Shown here: one piece after another, positions 31,731 through 43,822 of the stretch | Layout of the letters: each line of letters starts with the position of its first letter | Position numbering within the stretch: the first letter of the stretch is position 1 | From: Lunularia cruciata | Taxonomy: Eukaryota > Streptophyta > Marchantiopsida > Lunulariales > Lunulariaceae | Direction of reading: 5' to 3' | DNA: 64,000 nucleotides | NCBI GenBank assembly: GCA_948567375.1 | Contig: OX419759.1 | Location: forward strand, 11,252,744-11,316,743 | Position numbers and translations under genes: made by a program | Notes under the pieces: generated by a model | Database searches by the model: none | The model's input: the letters and a program-made list of their open reading frames with translations, nothing else | Told to the model about the DNA's origin: nothing

Positions 31731-32241
31731 CATGGGGTTACACCTTGATACTACACCACCTCATGTCGTGGTACCTCTATTTGTAGTAGCACTATTTCCA
31801 ACTAGTGCACCTCCACTAGCTCCATCAATGCTACTAGAGCCAAAACTCATATGTAATGTAGATCTACTCTTGGCAACCTGATGGAGACATAGTTCAGAGA
31901 CCAATATTGTCTCCATAGCTCTATCTCCTCCAAGCGAGCTCTCCTAAACTCATAGGAGTCATCTATCGGTAAATTCTATTGTTGAAACAACCCCATCCAT
32001 GCCATGAAAGGTGTGAACAAAGTTGAGTTCCACATTTATTGCAAATAGCACCAATTATCAAACTCTTGGATGAAGTTATCCAACTCAATGATTCCCATCG
32101 TACCAAAGTAATTCCTTGGGCCTTTGGAGGCCTATAAATCTTGTCTATGTCCCACAACAACAATGTGGACACATCGAGTGCACTATCAAATAAATCAACT
32201 TTTGTGTCAAACTCTAACTCAAAGTCAATCTTCTCTCTCAT
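31731..32241 (-). pseudogene. Gag N-terminal part of the methyltransferase element, copy 1
   Basis: The minus strand encodes REKIDFELEFDTKVDLFDS, then in another frame ELDNFIQEFDNWCYLQ, LFTPFMAWMGLFQQ, SYEFRRARLEEIELWRQYW. The composition and W/F-rich helical pattern fit a gag core, but stops and frame changes are frequent. It is contiguous with 26083 once element A is removed. Confidence 0.45.
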
Positions 32242-33161
32242 TGGGACCTAAGATACAAGCTGATACTAAGCACCACTTTGAGTAAACCCACTATATATTG
32301 TAACACTATCTTCTCTAAAATCCCCAAAGAACTCCATCGTGACAAAGTAACTGTGAATTGTAAACCACAACCCGTAATTATAACCACCACAAACTGCAAC
32401 CATTGCAAGCATCCCACCAAGAATCATCACCAAAGTGCTAACACCAAGTGCCAACACTAACGGAACACTACCCACTATTGTTAGCCTTACTGAGACAACT
32501 ACATTGCGGGAAAGGGTGACTTGTAACCTACCATCATAACATGCATTCTCACGGTCTACAAGTCATCACTTCTTACCCACCAAAGAGAAATACAAGTAGT
32601 CTGACTAGTCATCACTCCACCCTCACTACCAAGAGCACTCCAAAGCACCAACACTCAAAATTTAGGGTACCTCACACAAATGTTGTGCACAAAAAAGAAG
32701 CAAAGAATGGAGGGGGATCTAATCGTAAGAAATCTAAACAAAAACCTTCCATCTCGTAAATTCACAATAGACTGACTCTGTCACCATTTGGCATTTGATA
32801 TAATAGGAGTTTATGTATACATCATAAGCTACCAAGATCATCAAGAATGACATCAAATTGTCTCTCCTAGCCAAAGCTACATGTGTATAGATAACACTAG
32901 AACAATCATTAGGACAACAAGTGAGAGTGGATTTGTTGGCTAGGGCACAAATCTAGGAACTAGAGATCTAGGAGTCAAACCCAAACTTGAGTGCTTCTAC
33001 ACAACATCTGCCTCACTACAAAATCTACATCAATCAAACAAGCTTTTGCACACTAAAGAAAATCTAAACTCCAATTGGCTACCAACGATCAACAAGTCTT
33101 GGAGATACCGCCAACACTCTCAATTCTTACACTCGATTTCCCCTTGAACTTATTTCTATGA
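32242..33161 (-). other. 5' leader region of the methyltransferase element, copy 1
   Basis: Between the LTR-like repeat and the first gag-like frame. A ggtagc-like stretch on the minus strand near 33080 could be a ruined primer site (copy 2 has the same region), but there is no clear match to tRNA-Met. A 460-bp part of this region is deleted in copy 2. Confidence 0.35.
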
Positions 33162-33612
33162 TGTAATTAGATTATTTCTCAACTCAACTCACATTTAATC
33201 AGATCAATACTTGATTTATCACTCAATAATTTGTCAATAATTGGGCATTAATTACAGTCAAGCCACACCCACTCTAGCTAAGAGAATCCAAGTGATGCTT
33301 GCCAGCCTCTGTCTATCATAACCAAGAACTCAAAGGCTCAACATCAAAGAAGTGAGCTCTTTGGAGCTACACTTCAAAAGTATACCCCTTGAACTTGACC
33401 TAGGTCTTGAACCCTATTGGTCCCATGGATGGCACATCCTATGGTGTAAATGGTGCAAACTGATGGTGGGCCCCACCATATAATCAGAACCCTAAACACA
33501 AAATCTTACACAACAAGTAGTCTATGTGTAACCACTAAAATACCTCTTAACTACTAACACTACTACTCCAGAGTCCAAGCCATCTAGGTGCGACACTACA
33601 AATGGCGTGACA
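33162..33612 (-). repeat. Right (5') LTR-like repeat of the methyltransferase element
   Basis: 451 bp, tgtaattaga ... ggcgtgaca, matching 40179-40629 closely and 17677-18132 more distantly. To its right, family R1 sequence resumes (aaacctaatgaatgaaac). Confidence 0.65.
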
Positions 33613-35347
33613 AAACCTAATGAATGAAACTCAATATTGCTATATGCATTGCAGTTCAAAATTCAAGTGGTTCATAGAACTTCTTACTACTATGCATCTC
33701 CAAACTTACAAATTTTGAACCTACGCATCATATGCACAGACTTTGCATTATATAGCTCACTAGCAAGATATATTGAAAATCCACTCAAAGTAGATAAGAC
33801 ACATCAAATCAAACATAAGGTCAAAGCATAGGCTGAGTTCTTTCAAACCTCTGCTCATGCTGTTAAGGACCATTTTGATTTCCACTTCCAAAGTTCTCGG
33901 GAGTGATCAGGAATTGGAGCTTCTTGGATAACAATAGTTGTTCCATAAGTTAAGCTTGTCATGAATCAAGTTATCTTGTGCATCCAAAATGCATCCATCC
34001 TTACAGCATCTTCCTGTGTTAAGCCAATAGCCAATATAATTTATCTTCGTACAATGGATCCATCCTTACAGCATACTAAAATCATTACTTATTGACTTGA
34101 CTTGATGCTAGAAGTATTGCACAAGTCCACCTTTAGATTTTCACACACACTTAAACATTTACTTTGTGTGACTCTACATGAAGATGAGGAAGTAGATACA
34201 ATAATATGGCTTTCCTTGTGAACAAACAGTTTTGGTATTGCAAGTCTTCAATTTTATTAGTGGTAAAACAATAGATTGATCCTAAAGTTTGGGGGATGCA
34301 ACATTCCTCTTTTTTTGCATCCCTAGCAGGAAAAGGCATTTAGAATCATTACTTACTGAATTGACGTTGGAAGTAGTGCTAGTAAGTCTTTGTGAACCTA
34401 TGGGCAAATTAATTTCTTATAATTGAATTTCTTATCTTATGATTAAATCTTACTTCCTTTAAATTTTTATTTATGTTAATATTTTATTGACATTTTTTTT
34501 ATGAACAAGGACAAGGAAGTTAATACGAAGTTCACAAAGAAACAAGGAAGTGCTAAGGGGAAGAACGTCTATGAGAAAAGCTGTAACTGAGGGGGAGGTA
34601 CAACTAGTGCAGCCAGATCTTGCTACTACTTTTCCGTAGTTTTAGTGTTAAAATGCTAAGGATTATGGGAATGCCAAGAATGGCACAATACAGCAAGATT
34701 GTTCCATGAATTATCAAAAGAAGAGATCCGGAACTTTAGAGTTTACACCAATATTATGCAGCAGATAATTGCACGCTAAAAGAATTGACGGAAATTGAAG
34801 GACTTCATATACCAAGAAAGTTAATCTTAATGCCGACATTCCTTAGGATTGTAGGAGCTCAACTTGGTAGCAATGATTCACAACCAAACATTTGACTTTT
34901 TTAACAACTAATATGACATCCTTGGCTGGGTTTGATGGAGAATCAGAAACAGATGGCAAGATACAAGCAATTAAAGCTTTGTATGTTATCCCTAAAGTTG
35001 CAGGGACAAGGGTAAACTATCTCTTGGTTGACAAACTAAGTTGGATATTTATAGGTACCTAGACTAGATAGCAAGGAGTAGGACGTAAAGATAGAGGAGA
35101 AAGTCCATGAACATATGCTGACACAAAGAATAGTTTATTTTGGATGAGTTTGTATAGAAAATTTATGTACCTCATGTATGCAAAACAATTATATTTTGAT
35201 TGTGAGAAAATTATATTTTGATTGTGATAAAAGACTCAATAGAATTTGGCTTTTTTTGCTCTTTATTTAATAATGCAAAAGATAATGCCATGGTATGGAT
35301 TATCTCCAATATATTCCCATTTCAATATAATTCTAGGGTTGTTTTAA
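33613..35347. repeat. R1 repeat segment (first copy of flank)
   Basis: Collinear with 40630-42340 and, more distantly, 52040-53830 and 15100-16240. It ends abruptly at 35347, where element B leader sequence begins: the junction of the tandem duplication. Confidence 0.85.
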
Positions 35348-35581
35348 TTGATTAACACATAGATACAACACATCCACCGTTCTCCATAAGTTACAACCAG
35401 AAGTATCAAGGGTTCCTCAAACACGGTGATCATATGCAAAAAATCCTACCCAAAGCGCAAAGTGATGAATTGTGTGAAATGATGCTTGCGTAATATCTGG
35501 ACATGAAAATCCCAATGGTTTGGTGGAAGTGGATTTGGTGGTCCATAAATTCCATCCATCCCATTCCTACTCTAATACCAA

Positions 35582-36005
35582 TGTAAAAGACCAAGACCAA
35601 GGAGAGAAATAGGAGAATGGAAGCTCACATTGGGACTCTTGAATGACGGAAAACTCTGAATGCATAGCATGAGCTTTGGCTTTGGTATTTATAGGTAGCA
35701 AACAAAGCCCCCTTGAGTAGCTTCTCAAGAAGCTTCTCAAGAAGCTTCCTCAAGCCGCTTTCTTAGAGTGCAAGCCAAGTTAACTAGGAAATTTTTAAGA
35801 AACTTTCTTCTAGAAGTTGCCTACTTGGTGTGCAAGCTAAGCTAGTTAGAAGCTTTGAGAGGCTACCTACTTGGGGCGCAAGTTAACTAGTTGGGAAGCT
35901 TCCTAAGAAGCTTCCTAGATGCTTCTAGAATATTATAGGCTAATTTGGCTTATTCTTTACTTCATTAGCCTTAGTATTTATGTCATTAAACTCCATATTG
36001 TTACA
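35582..36005 (-). repeat. Duplicated element B LTR
   Basis: 424 bp, TG...CA ends, copy of 22345-22754 produced by the tandem duplication rather than by a new insertion. The element B leader precedes it (35348-35581), but no coding part follows on the left. Confidence 0.9.
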
Positions 36006-37160
36006 TGCTGTTTGCCAAGAATACCATGTCCACTCGGCCCATTGCCCCTAACATATGCTTGAATTGTCTCGATAGGCACATAGCTCACAAGTGTTTGAGT
36101 GGTGATTCCTATCAAGTTTATCCTATGTTGCTCTACCAAGCCAAGGCTCACAATTTGGGTCAAACAATTTAGGTTCATAGCTTGACCTAACGCTTGACAC
36201 CTAGATGCCTCTGCCACTATATTACTACTATTCCATTCCAATAGTAATACTAGTGTAGAAACCAATCACTTCTCTCTCTCATTGGCATTGGGCTCCACCA
36301 ATTGCTATAACTATGAGTCCCATATAAGTCCAAGTCCTCTTTCTTGAAAAGCATGAGAGCTTGGGAAACTTATAAGTGTGAGAAAAGTGGCTTGAGGGTG
36401 TCCAATTAGGTTCACCATTGTCATAAGTGACCTATTAGCCACTACCACCATCTAAAATTGATGCCTAACATCCAAGATGTCATCAACAATGATGTGGTCT
36501 AGTCATTGAATCCTATCATAAGTGCATTGTAGAACCTCTTTGGGTAAGAGGTTTGTCCACCAAAGACAAAGACAAAGACCCTGTGATCTCACTCTAGCTG
36601 CATCCAAAAATACAATAGGTCTTATCCAAGAATGGACATGATGTGTACTCACCACCAATTTGGTGTGAGAATCACTTATCAAAGGGATGTTCTCCAAAAG
36701 GTAAGTTAGAGAAATGGACTGATGAACCTAGAGATGTTGTAGTATACATAATATCTCCCAAAACACACTAGAATGGGCATCTTGAGGACCTTGACCTTGG
36801 CCAAGATGTGTATGTCCCTAACATGGCCATCCCAAAATCACCAAATGACCAAGACCATGTCTCTCCAAGTCTTGTGTCCTCAGTAAGGAAATGTTTATTG
36901 ATAGGATCTTTTGGTAATCCTTGATTGTTGACATTGGTAATAACTTAGGATACCGATAGGCCAAGTGTACCACATGATGTAGAGAGACTCACCTAGTAGT
37001 CCTATTTCTCTCCACATATAAGTACCTCTGTACTCATATACCCACTTGTAGGACCGCAACTAGTCTAGTGTTTATCCCACCAAATAACTCCAATAAGCAT
37101 ACTCCCTCTACTAGATATTGCTAAGAAATGAGTACGGTATCCAAAGGTATTATGGTAATT
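36006..37160 (-). pseudogene. Retroelement-borne cytosine-5 DNA methyltransferase, copy 2
   Basis: Duplicate of 22765-23900. It shares motif I, the GWPC block and the stop directly after it, showing that this stop preceded the duplication. It keeps a stretch lost in copy 1: LLENIPLISDSHTKLVVSTH, then RPIVFLDAARVRSQG and CLCLWWTNLLPKEVL (open at 36503-36697). That arrangement is the family pattern between motif VI and the target-recognition region. The C-terminal ALGQAMNLNCLTQIVSLGL is open at 35978-36265 in another frame. Non-functional. Confidence 0.85.
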
Positions 37161-37269
37161 GACTCTAGAGCTCATCTTCACACTCATTTCCTGGTGGTAC
37201 AAAGGCTCCACTCCAAGCCTATTACTCCAAGAGATTTGTTTGCTACTCCTCTAAACTCCACAATCGAAC

Positions 37270-37914
37270 ATCCAAGGTGGATAGAATGATCCCACTCATA
37301 CTCCAAATCCAAGTGATCTTCTCTAGTATTGGAGTCTCTTCTGCATGGGCTTTCCTCTTCAATAAGTTACCAAGCCAAGTAATTCCACCATTGAAAGCTG
37401 AAATTGATGTTGCCATGGTCTCGGATTGTAGTGAGCCAAGATTGCCACTATTGAAGCGTATTGGTAGGCGACATAATTATCTCTCACCTAATTTCCAACT
37501 TGGTCTATAGAAGGCTATCTCCTCCCAATAGTCAATACTTAATTCCATAGGGTATAGCACTACTCCTCCAACTAGCAAATCATAAGACTCAACTATTGTT
37601 GCAATGGCTTGAGCTCTCACCACCAAGCTATTATTCAGATGACCAAGCTAAACCTGGACAACAAGCTAAGACCCTCTATGCTGTAAAGACTTTCCTTGAA
37701 TGTCCCACCAAATGAAAAATCCCCCTCTAGTTATCCAATAAGACAACCTCGGGTGTGAATCGTGCTCACTCAAAGGCCGGTCTAGTTGGTAACTCCTCCA
37801 ATATTTCCATTGTTGCTTGCCATAAACCATTGATTGTTGAGCGGATCCCATGCTAATCAACCAAGTCAACTCCACTATCAACCACCTTTGTTCTAATACT
37901 AGAAACCACATCAT
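37270..37914 (-). pseudogene. Protease/pol N-terminal region, copy 2
   Basis: Matches 24000-24640 of copy 1, including the DLLVGG..LYP block (about 37544-37594). A ~146-bp deletion at 37671 has removed the protease active-site part. Confidence 0.6.
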
Positions 37915-38299
37915 CCTTACTCTTACAAAGCATGATAGCCAACCAGAACATTGGGTTTAGGTCAACTCCCAATGTAAACATGTCGCTAATTGAAAATAAA
38001 GGCAATGCATAATCAACTAGGCTGTCTCTAACATAGTGCTAGACTCAATCTATGTAATAGCAAGTGGTTGACTAATATGTAGTCTATCATGCACCCCATC
38101 ACCACCTACCACAACTGCACTTGGATGTCTAGGAGCCATGGATGTTGTCTATAGTGCCTTTGAGAGCATAAAAGACTAAGGAAGTCTGACCTGTCTACTA
38201 GCCTCTCCTCTTTGTAGGTCCAACTCCATTGATGCTCCTCTAGGCTCTAGAGCACGTACTGCACTCCTAGTCATTGCAATAGATGCATCCATTTACACT

Positions 38300-39207
38300 A
38301 CTCCACACATGAAGTCCAAAATGTCTCTATCACTAGCATATGAGATGGAAGTCTTAGCACCCAAATTTGATCTCCCCTCAACTATGGCCATATTAGCCAA
38401 TTGCTCAATCCAAGTAGCCACAACTATATCAAAAGTAAAGGCAGGTACTCCACTCCTACTAGGTGTAGATCCTCTACCACCACCTCTACCACTTCATCCT
38501 CCATGACCTGAAGCTCCTTTACTACCTGCCATAACAGCCCTACCGACTCTATAACTCTGGATGTAGGTCAAAGCATTGGTCACTAGAGTGACCATATCTA
38601 TGACAATGTTCACATTATCTCGGTGTTGGCTATGATGCATTAGAGGTATCACATCTATTGTCTTGTGTACACTCTTTCCTATGGTGAGGTCCACAAGTCC
38701 AACCAGCAATACCACCACTCATTGGTTATTGTTGACCTAAAAATGAAGGCAAAGGTCTAGCAACAGTAGGCCTTCCACTCACTCCATAAGATCTAGGCTG
38801 TCTACCCCATCCTCAAAAAACCGACTGGGTGTGGTGCACTTTTCTGCACTTTGGAAGAAGTAACAACTATGGATGAGGTCTCCTTACCAAATCCAAATGT
38901 CACCACTCCCTCCTCCACTATGTTGAGCTCAATATGCCAAAACGAAGACTAACACCAAAGTAGGCAAAGTAGCTTGTAACAACGTAACATCACACACTCT
39001 ATGTCACAACTCCTTGTCCAATATCCCATACCAAAACTGGACTGCTTGGGCTTCAATAACTCCATGAGTAAATTTGATCAGCCATCTCATGCAAGTGTAT
39101 GCCTTGCATATGCCTCTCCAGCCTTCCGTTGGAACTCCTACAAGCTCCTCAACTTGTCAGTCCGTACTCCTTGGTAGTTCTATCTCAAACATTGGAAGAA
39201 CTCCACC
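38300..39207 (-). pseudogene. Gag C-terminal part with intact zinc knuckle, copy 2
   Basis: The minus strand encodes CEHCHRYGHSSDQC at 38573-38614, a complete C-x2-C-x4-H-x4-C nucleic-acid-binding knuckle followed by FDLHPEL. Surrounding frames are broken. At 39203-39207 the single copy of tccac marks the empty site for element A. Confidence 0.7.
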
Positions 39208-40178
39208 ATGGGGTTACACCTTGATACTACACCACCTCATGTTGTGGTACCTCTACTTGTAGTAGCACTATCTCCAACTAGTGCACCTCCACTAGCTCCA
39301 TCAATGCTACTAGAGCTAAAACTCATATGTAATGTAGATCTACTCTTGGCAAACTGATGGAGACATAGTTAAGAGACCAATATTGTCTCCATAGCTCTAT
39401 CTCCTCCAAGTGAGCTCTCCTAAACTCATAGTAGTCATCTATCAATAAATTCTATTTTTGAAACAACCCCATCCATGCCATGAAAGGTGTGAACAAAGTT
39501 GGGTTCCACATTTATTGCAAATAACACCAATTATCAAACTCTTGGATGAAGTTATCCAACTCAATGGTTCCCATCGTACCAAAGTAATACGTTGGGCCTA
39601 TAAAATCTTGTCTATGTCCCACAACAACGATGTGGACACACCGAGTGCAGAGCACTCCTAAGCACCAACACTCAGAATTTAGGGTATCTCACACAAATGT
39701 TGTGCACAAAAAAGAAGTAAAGAAGGGAAGGGATCTAATCATAAGAAATCTAAACAAAAACACTCCATCTCATAAATCCACAATAAACTGACTTTGTCAC
39801 CATTTGGCATTTGATATAATAGGAGTTCATATATACATCATAAGCTACCAAGATCATCAAGAATGAAATCAAATTGTCTCTCCTAGCCAAAGCTACATGT
39901 GTATAGATAACACTAGAACAATCATTAGGACAACAAGTGAGAGTGGACTTGTTGGCTAGGGCACAAATCTAGGAACTAGAGATCTAGGAGTCAAACCCAA
40001 ACTTGAGTGCTTCTACAAACCATCTGCCTCACTACCAAATCTACATCAATCAAACAAGCTTCTGCACACTAAAGAAAATCTAAACTCCAATTGAGCTACC
40101 AACAATCAACAAGTCTTGGAGATACCGCCAAAACTCTCAATTCCTGCACTCGATTTCCCCTTGACCTCAGTTCTATGA
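39208..40178 (-). other. Gag N-terminal and leader region, copy 2
   Basis: Collinear with 31731-33161 except for the ~460-bp deletion near 39643. No intact frame. Confidence 0.6.
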
Positions 40179-40629
40179 TGTAATTATATTATTTCTCAAC
40201 TCAAATCACATTTAATCAGATCAATACTTGATTTATCATTCAATAATTTGTCAATAATTGGGCATTAATTACAATCAAGCCACACCCACTCTAGCTAAGA
40301 GAATCCAAGTGATGATTGCTAGCCTCTATCCATCATAACCAAGAACTCAAAGGCTCAACATCAAAGAAGTGAGCTCTTTGGAGCTGCACTTCAAAAGTAT
40401 ACCCCTTGAACTTGATCTAGATCTCGAACCCTAATGGTCCCATTGATGGCACATCCTATGGTGCAAATGGTGCAAATTGATGGTGGGCTCCACCATATAA
40501 TCAGTACTCTAAACACAAAATCTTATACAACAAGTAGTCTATGTGTAACCACTAAAATACCTCTTAACTACTAACACTACTACTCCAGAGTCCAAGCCAT
40601 CTAGGTGCGACACTACAAATGGCGTGACA
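40179..40629 (-). repeat. LTR-like repeat, copy 2
   Basis: 451 bp, same ends as 33162-33612. It is followed by aaacctaatgaatg and R1 sequence to 42340. Confidence 0.7.
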
Positions 40630-43600
40630 AAACCTAATGAATGAAACTCAATATTGCTATATGCATTGCAGTTCAAAATTCAAGTGGTTCATAGAACTTC
40701 TTACTACTATGCATCTCCAAACTTACAAATTTTGAACCTACGCATCATATGCACAGACTTTGCATTATATAGCTCACTAGTAAGATATATTGAAAATCCA
40801 CTCAAAGTAGATAAGACACATCAAATCAAACATAAGGTCAAAGCATAGGCTGAGTTCTTTCAAACCTCTGCTCATGCTGTTAAGGACCATTTTGATTTCC
40901 ACTTCCAAAGTTCTCGGGAGTGATCAGGAATTGGAGCTTCTTGGATAACAATAGTTGTTCCATAAGTTAAGCTTGTCATGAATCAAGTTATCTTCTGCAT
41001 CCAAAATGCATCCATCCTTACAGCATCTTCCTGTGTTAAGCTAGCGGCCAGTATAATTTATCTTCGTACAATGGATCCATCCTTACAGCATACTAAAATT
41101 GTTACTTATTGACTTGAATTGACGCTAGAAGTATTGCACAAGTCCACCTTTAGATTTTCACACACACTTAAACATTTACTCTGCGTGACTCTACATGAAG
41201 ATGAGGAAGTAGATACAATAATATGGCTTTCCTTGTGAACAAACAGTTTTGGTATTGCAGGTCTTCAATTTTATTAGTGGTAAAACAATAGATTGATCCT
41301 AAATTTTGGGGAATGCAACATTCCTCTTTTTTTGCATCCCTAGCAGGAAAAGGCATTTAGAATCATTACTTACTGAATTGACATTGGAAGTAGTGCTAGT
41401 AAGTCTTTGTGAACCTATGGGCAAATTAATTTCTTAGAATTGAATTTCTTATCTTATGATTAAATCTTACTTCCTTTAAATTTTTTTTTATGTTAATATT
41501 TTATTGACATTTTTTTATGAACAAGGACAAGGAAGTTAATACGAAGTTCACAAAGAAACAAGGAAGTGCTAAGGGGTAGAAAGTCTATGAAAAAAGCTGT
41601 AACTGAGGGGGAGGTACAACTAGTGCAGCTAGATCTTGCTACTACTTTTCCGTAGTTTAGTGTAAAAATGCTAAGGATTATGGGAATGCCAAGAATGGCA
41701 CAATATAGCGAGATTGTTCCATGAATTATCAAAAGAAGAGATCCGGAACTTTAGAGTTTACACCAATAGTATGCAGCAGATAATTGCACGCTAAAAGAAT
41801 TGACGGAAATTGAAGGACTTCATATACCAAGAAAGTTAATCTTAATGCCGACATTCCTTAGGATTGTAGGAGCTCAACTTGGTAGCAATGATTCACAACA
41901 AAACATTTGACTTTTTTAACAACTAATATGACATCCTTGGCTGAGTTTGATGGAGAATCAGAAACAAATGGCAAGATACAAGCGATTAAAGCTTTGTATG
42001 TTATCCCTAAAGTTGCAGGGACAAGGGTAAACTATCTCTTGGTTGACAAACTAAGTTGGATATTCATAGGTACCTAGACTAGATAGCAAGGAGTAGGACG
42101 TAAAGATAGAGGAGAAAGTCCATAAACATATGCTGACACAAAGAATAGTTTATTTTGGATGAGTTTGTATAGAAAATTTATGTACCTCATGTATGCAAAA
42201 CAATTATATTTTGATTGTGAGAAAAGACTCAATAGAATTTGGCTTTTTATGCTCTTTATTTAATAATGCAAAAGATAATGCCATGGTATGGATTATCTCC
42301 AACATATTCCCATTTCAATATAATTCTAGGTTTGTTTTAAAACATTGTAAGTATATAGTTAAGACAAAGCTATATTATGAACTTTAGAAAGAAAATTACC
42401 TTTAAGAAGTAATAGTCCGAGATTAATTAGACAATATATTTAAAAAAGGTACTTGGTCAAAACAAGAATTCACTGTTGATACACATTTTTAAAATGTTTC
42501 CATTAAAATACTTTCATATGCCAAAACCAAAAATCTGCACGACAATACTTGTGAAAATTTCCTTTACTCTACACCAACACAAGATTTATGTTGCGAGAAC
42601 CTTTTTTCACCAAACAAAGTAACATGAAATGATGGAATCAATGTTTCCGCAAACGAGATCTATGTTTTGAGAATCTTGTTTGATCGAAAACAAAGTAACA
42701 TGAAATGGTTAGAATCAAGGTTTCCTTCCATGAGAAAAGCTCAAACCTCAACCAAATTTGCTAGCCAGCTGAGAAAAAATTGGCTTTAGTTTATGAATCG
42801 AAAAGATTTCTCTCGTTCATTGATATTGCGGGTATGAATTGTGAAGGTCAAGGGTCCTGAAATCAGTCCAGAACCGTGCATATCCTACTCGTCTTTCCCC
42901 GCAATACCACAACACCACCTTATTACTCCTCGGCACTACTGTATTCTTTTCTGGTTGAAGAACTTGGTTTGTTCTCAAACAGAAAATGGTTTGTTTGAGA
43001 GACGGCATACTTACTTAAGTTGAATAAATCGTATGGCCGCCTGGTGTACACGGTAGTGCGCTTTATCAGTCAACTCCTACACGTGATGGTACTCTTGATT
43101 AGAATAAAAGATTCTTTAAGGATAATTCTACTACTAGTAGAACCTTAAACTTCGGACTAGTATTAGCCCCTGTGCATGATACACAGGGGCCAATACGCTC
43201 CCGTCTCTTTCCCCTTCAGTTGTCTCCGTCCCCTTAAAGGATGAAGGAGTATCGGTCGTCATTTTCGTTTCCAAAAAGTAGTTCCATCTAAGGTCCTCGT
43301 TTGTTATTCTCTTCCGCAGAAAACTTTCCGTTCATCGTTCCCCGTCCCCTAGATACCTACCTCACCTTAGTAATGACAATCCTAGGTACCTACTTACCTT
43401 AGTAGCGACAATCACCTCACCTTAAAGGTAAGTAAGATGACTGGAGTTTAGGGTTCTTACGCCTACTATTTGCCACAGTACAGAAGTATTCATGTGATCG
43501 AACCTTGTGATTCTTCATTCCGCTGGCACGCTTGAAGACCACGCCGTGGGTCTGAGGTCTCGATCTAAGGTCTCAGGTCTCTTGGTGTTGAGGAGCATTT

Positions 43601-43822
43601 TAGTCACTCTACATATATAAAATTCCAAATATGTAAAATAATTTTGAATACAATATTATAAAGTAATCGAACATCATTGCACATGGCGACTTTTTGTACT
43701 TTTTTGTTGTCCAGTTCCACTGTACCCTGTGCAGATCACCATCCCCCAAGCACGATTCTCGAGGGCGAGGGTAAATTTGGCGTAGTCGTACATGCAGTGC
43801 AGCATGGGAGGCATCCCCATGT

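Larger units (their letters stand above)
17579..33612 (-). mobile_element. Decayed Ty3-type retroelement carrying a DNA methyltransferase; host of nested insertions
   Basis: In minus-strand order I see an LTR-like repeat (33162-33612), gag remains (32241-31731 continuing at 26083-25150 across inserted element A), protease (24560-24000), cytosine-5 methyltransferase (23900-22765), then inserted element B, then the integrase C-terminal part (19065-18793) and an LTR-like repeat (17579-18132). Outer ends read TGTCA...TGACA and are flanked by aaac on both sides (17575-17578 and 33613-33616). The related locus at 52040 lacks the element. RT, RNase H and the integrase core are missing, apparently deleted with one end of element B. 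All frames carry multiple stops. Confidence 0.7.
35348..42340. repeat. Second unit of a tandem duplication (first unit 22112-35347)
   Basis: 35348 onwards matches 22112 onwards (element B leader, LTR, methyltransferase, protease, gag, LTR, R1). The match continues to 42340, where the first unit broke at 35347. The unit lacks element A and has two internal deletions relative to the first: about 146 bp at 37671 (protease active-site region) and about 460 bp at 39643. The breakpoint shows 3 bp of shared sequence (taa). Confidence 0.93.

Noticed and set aside
35582-36005. An independent solo LTR insertion
   Set aside because: Its flanks on both sides match the first unit (element B leader on the left, methyltransferase end on the right), so it is a by-product of the tandem duplication.
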